Shown: positions 21,745 through 22,374 of the stretch, in pieces
How positions within the stretch are numbered: position 1 is the stretch's first letter
Layout: the number at the start of each line of letters is the position of its first letter
Assembly (NCBI GenBank): GCA_035478375.1
Contig: DATIJQ010000060.1
Location: forward strand, 1-22,374
DNA: 22,374 nt
Origin: DASTDY01 sp035478375
GTDB taxonomy: Bacteria > Patescibacteriota > Saccharimonadia > Saccharimonadales > EFPC-124
Direction of reading: 5' to 3'
Translations under genes and position numbers: made by a program
Notes under the pieces: model-generated
The model's input: only the letters and a program-made list of their open reading frames with translations
Told to the model about the DNA's origin: nothing
The model's database searches: none

Positions 21745-21750
21745 AGTGTA
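21745..21750 (-). promoter_or_regulatory. -10 box for the M1 aminopeptidase, predicting a leaderless transcript
   Basis: On the - strand TACACT followed by exactly 6 nt (TAAAAT) and ATG 21738. No clear -35 and no Shine-Dalgarno site are visible. It lies 3 bp from the -10 of the divergent gene. Confidence 0.45.
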
Positions 21751-21753
21751 GCG

Positions 21754-21759
21754 TATAAT
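21754..21759 (+). promoter_or_regulatory. -10 box for the HEXXH metallopeptidase gene
   Basis: A consensus TATAAT followed by 6 nt (TTCAAT) and an ATG at 21766. Transcription would begin at or next to that ATG. The long open frame, however, has its first ATG at 21776, in a different frame. Confidence 0.55.
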
Positions 21760-21775
21760 TTCAATATGGACGAAC

Positions 21776-22374
21776 ATGAAACTGGCCAAGAGCGCATGGC
21801 ACCCCCCAGGACTTTTTGTCGATTGGATTGGCGAACCGTCCGCCGAAGCAAGGGAGCATATTACCATTACAAAGCAAGCTGTCCATGAAGCTGCAAAAAA
21901 TGTTGGCATCCCCGACACATTTACAAATGAACTTGCCTTTATGCTCACCGAAGAGCCGATTCCTACGGCGAGCCCGAACCATGTAACAGGGGATTACATA
22001 TCCGATGAAGGCATAGCAATCGAAGATGAAAACGGTAAACGCCGCCCATTTGCCGACCTCATTTACGTTTCTGTCCGTGATGGGCGCGGCAACCTTAGAA
22101 GCGCTGAGGACTTGACTAGTACTGCTTACCATGAACTTATACATATGAAACAGCAACGTGTAGACGGTGTGCATAAAAGCTGGTTTAATAGCCCAACCTA
22201 TAATGCAGAACCGTCAAAAAAGGTCGGCACGGCGGCAACAATAGGTTCAGCGGTAACAGCTTTTGGCGCGGGTAACGAAGCATTTTATACCGGTTATAAC
22301 AATGGCGACCCCATCACCAGATTGGCCGAACGCTTGTTTGACCTACCTTACTCAACGGCTATTGTAACAGCAGG
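21776..22374 (+). CDS. HEXXH metallopeptidase-like protein, 3'-truncated by the window
   Basis: An open frame of at least 199 residues runs to the window edge without a stop. It carries AYHELIH with His119, Glu120 and His123 as a zincin motif, and GNEAFYTGY with Glu168, a plausible third zinc ligand like the NEAxT element of other gluzincin-type enzymes. The region before it (TGDYISDEGIAIEDENG, then PFADLIYVSVRDG) precedes the active site as a beta-rich part. No signal peptide is visible. The start is uncertain: ATG 21776 gives MKLAKSAWHPPGLF, with no Shine-Dalgarno site, while the promoter fits ATG 21766, whose frame stops at 21888 unless one C is lost from the C6 run at 21802-21807. Substrate unknown; family not assigned. 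Confidence 0.78.
   Translation, partial: MKLAKSAWHPPGLFVDWIGEPSAEAREHITITKQAVHEAAKNVGIPDTFTNELAFMLTEEPIPTASPNHVTGDYISDEGIAIEDENGKRRPFADLIYVSVRDGRGNLRSAEDLTSTAYHELIHMKQQRVDGVHKSWFNSPTYNAEPSKKVGTAATIGSAVTAFGAGNEAFYTGYNNGDPITRLAERLFDLPYSTAIVTA

Overview
The window looks like a chromosomal segment of a Candidatus Saccharibacteria (TM7) / Patescibacteria cell. The evidence is the gene mix: gatAB, galU, a PilB-type ATPase, malic enzyme, GlsB/YtxH-type small envelope proteins, a CAP-domain surface protein and an SpoU methylase. Gene packing is tight, with many ATGA or short overlaps. TGA is read as a stop throughout (standard code), which argues against Gracilibacteria or Absconditabacteria. Assignment below phylum level is not possible by reading alone. 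I see no tRNA, rRNA, CRISPR array, transposase or integrase.

Layout. (1) 1-3012, + strand: end of gatA, a small membrane-anchored HEPN-like protein, gatB and galU, apparently one operon. (2) 3085-4330, + strand: four small membrane or envelope genes (GlsB-like, a DUF948-like protein, YtxH with 11-residue repeats, DUF5665-like). (3) 4368-5717, - strand: a helicase-like protein with degenerate ATPase motifs, ending in two homing-endonuclease-associated repeats. (4) 5842-9513, + strand: dnaE. (5) 9550-11017, - strand: SpoU methylase followed by a CAP-domain protein. (6) 11059-12678, + strand: pilB. (7) 12675-14249, - strand: membrane hydrolase-like protein followed by malic enzyme. (8) 14345-14833, + strand: rplS with a long C-terminal extension, closed by a strong hairpin terminator. 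(9) 14874-17403, - strand: an AT-rich operon of GT4 glycosyltransferase, frameshifted sugar nucleotidyltransferase and NUDIX hydrolase. (10) 17497-18422, + strand: rnhB and yraN. (11) about 18565-19165: an island of very high GC holding one unrecognised - strand gene with actinobacterial-type codon use, flanked by a hairpin-rich spacer and driven by a near-consensus promoter. (12) 19213-21738, - strand: M1 aminopeptidase. (13) 21776-end, + strand: start of a HEXXH metallopeptidase.

Two themes run across the window. Several genes (pilB, the membrane hydrolase, rnhB, the M1 aminopeptidase, probably the last gene) have a -10 box ending exactly 6-7 nt before the start codon, which predicts leaderless mRNAs; others (dnaE, malic enzyme, gatB, ytxH, the high-GC gene) have clear Shine-Dalgarno sites. 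Extended -10 boxes of the form TGnTATACT recur. The strongest accessory signals are the high-GC gene, which fits recent acquisition from an actinobacterial host, the degenerate helicase/HNH-repeat fusion, the HEPN-like protein inside the gat operon, and the broken nucleotidyltransferase in the AT-rich sugar operon.
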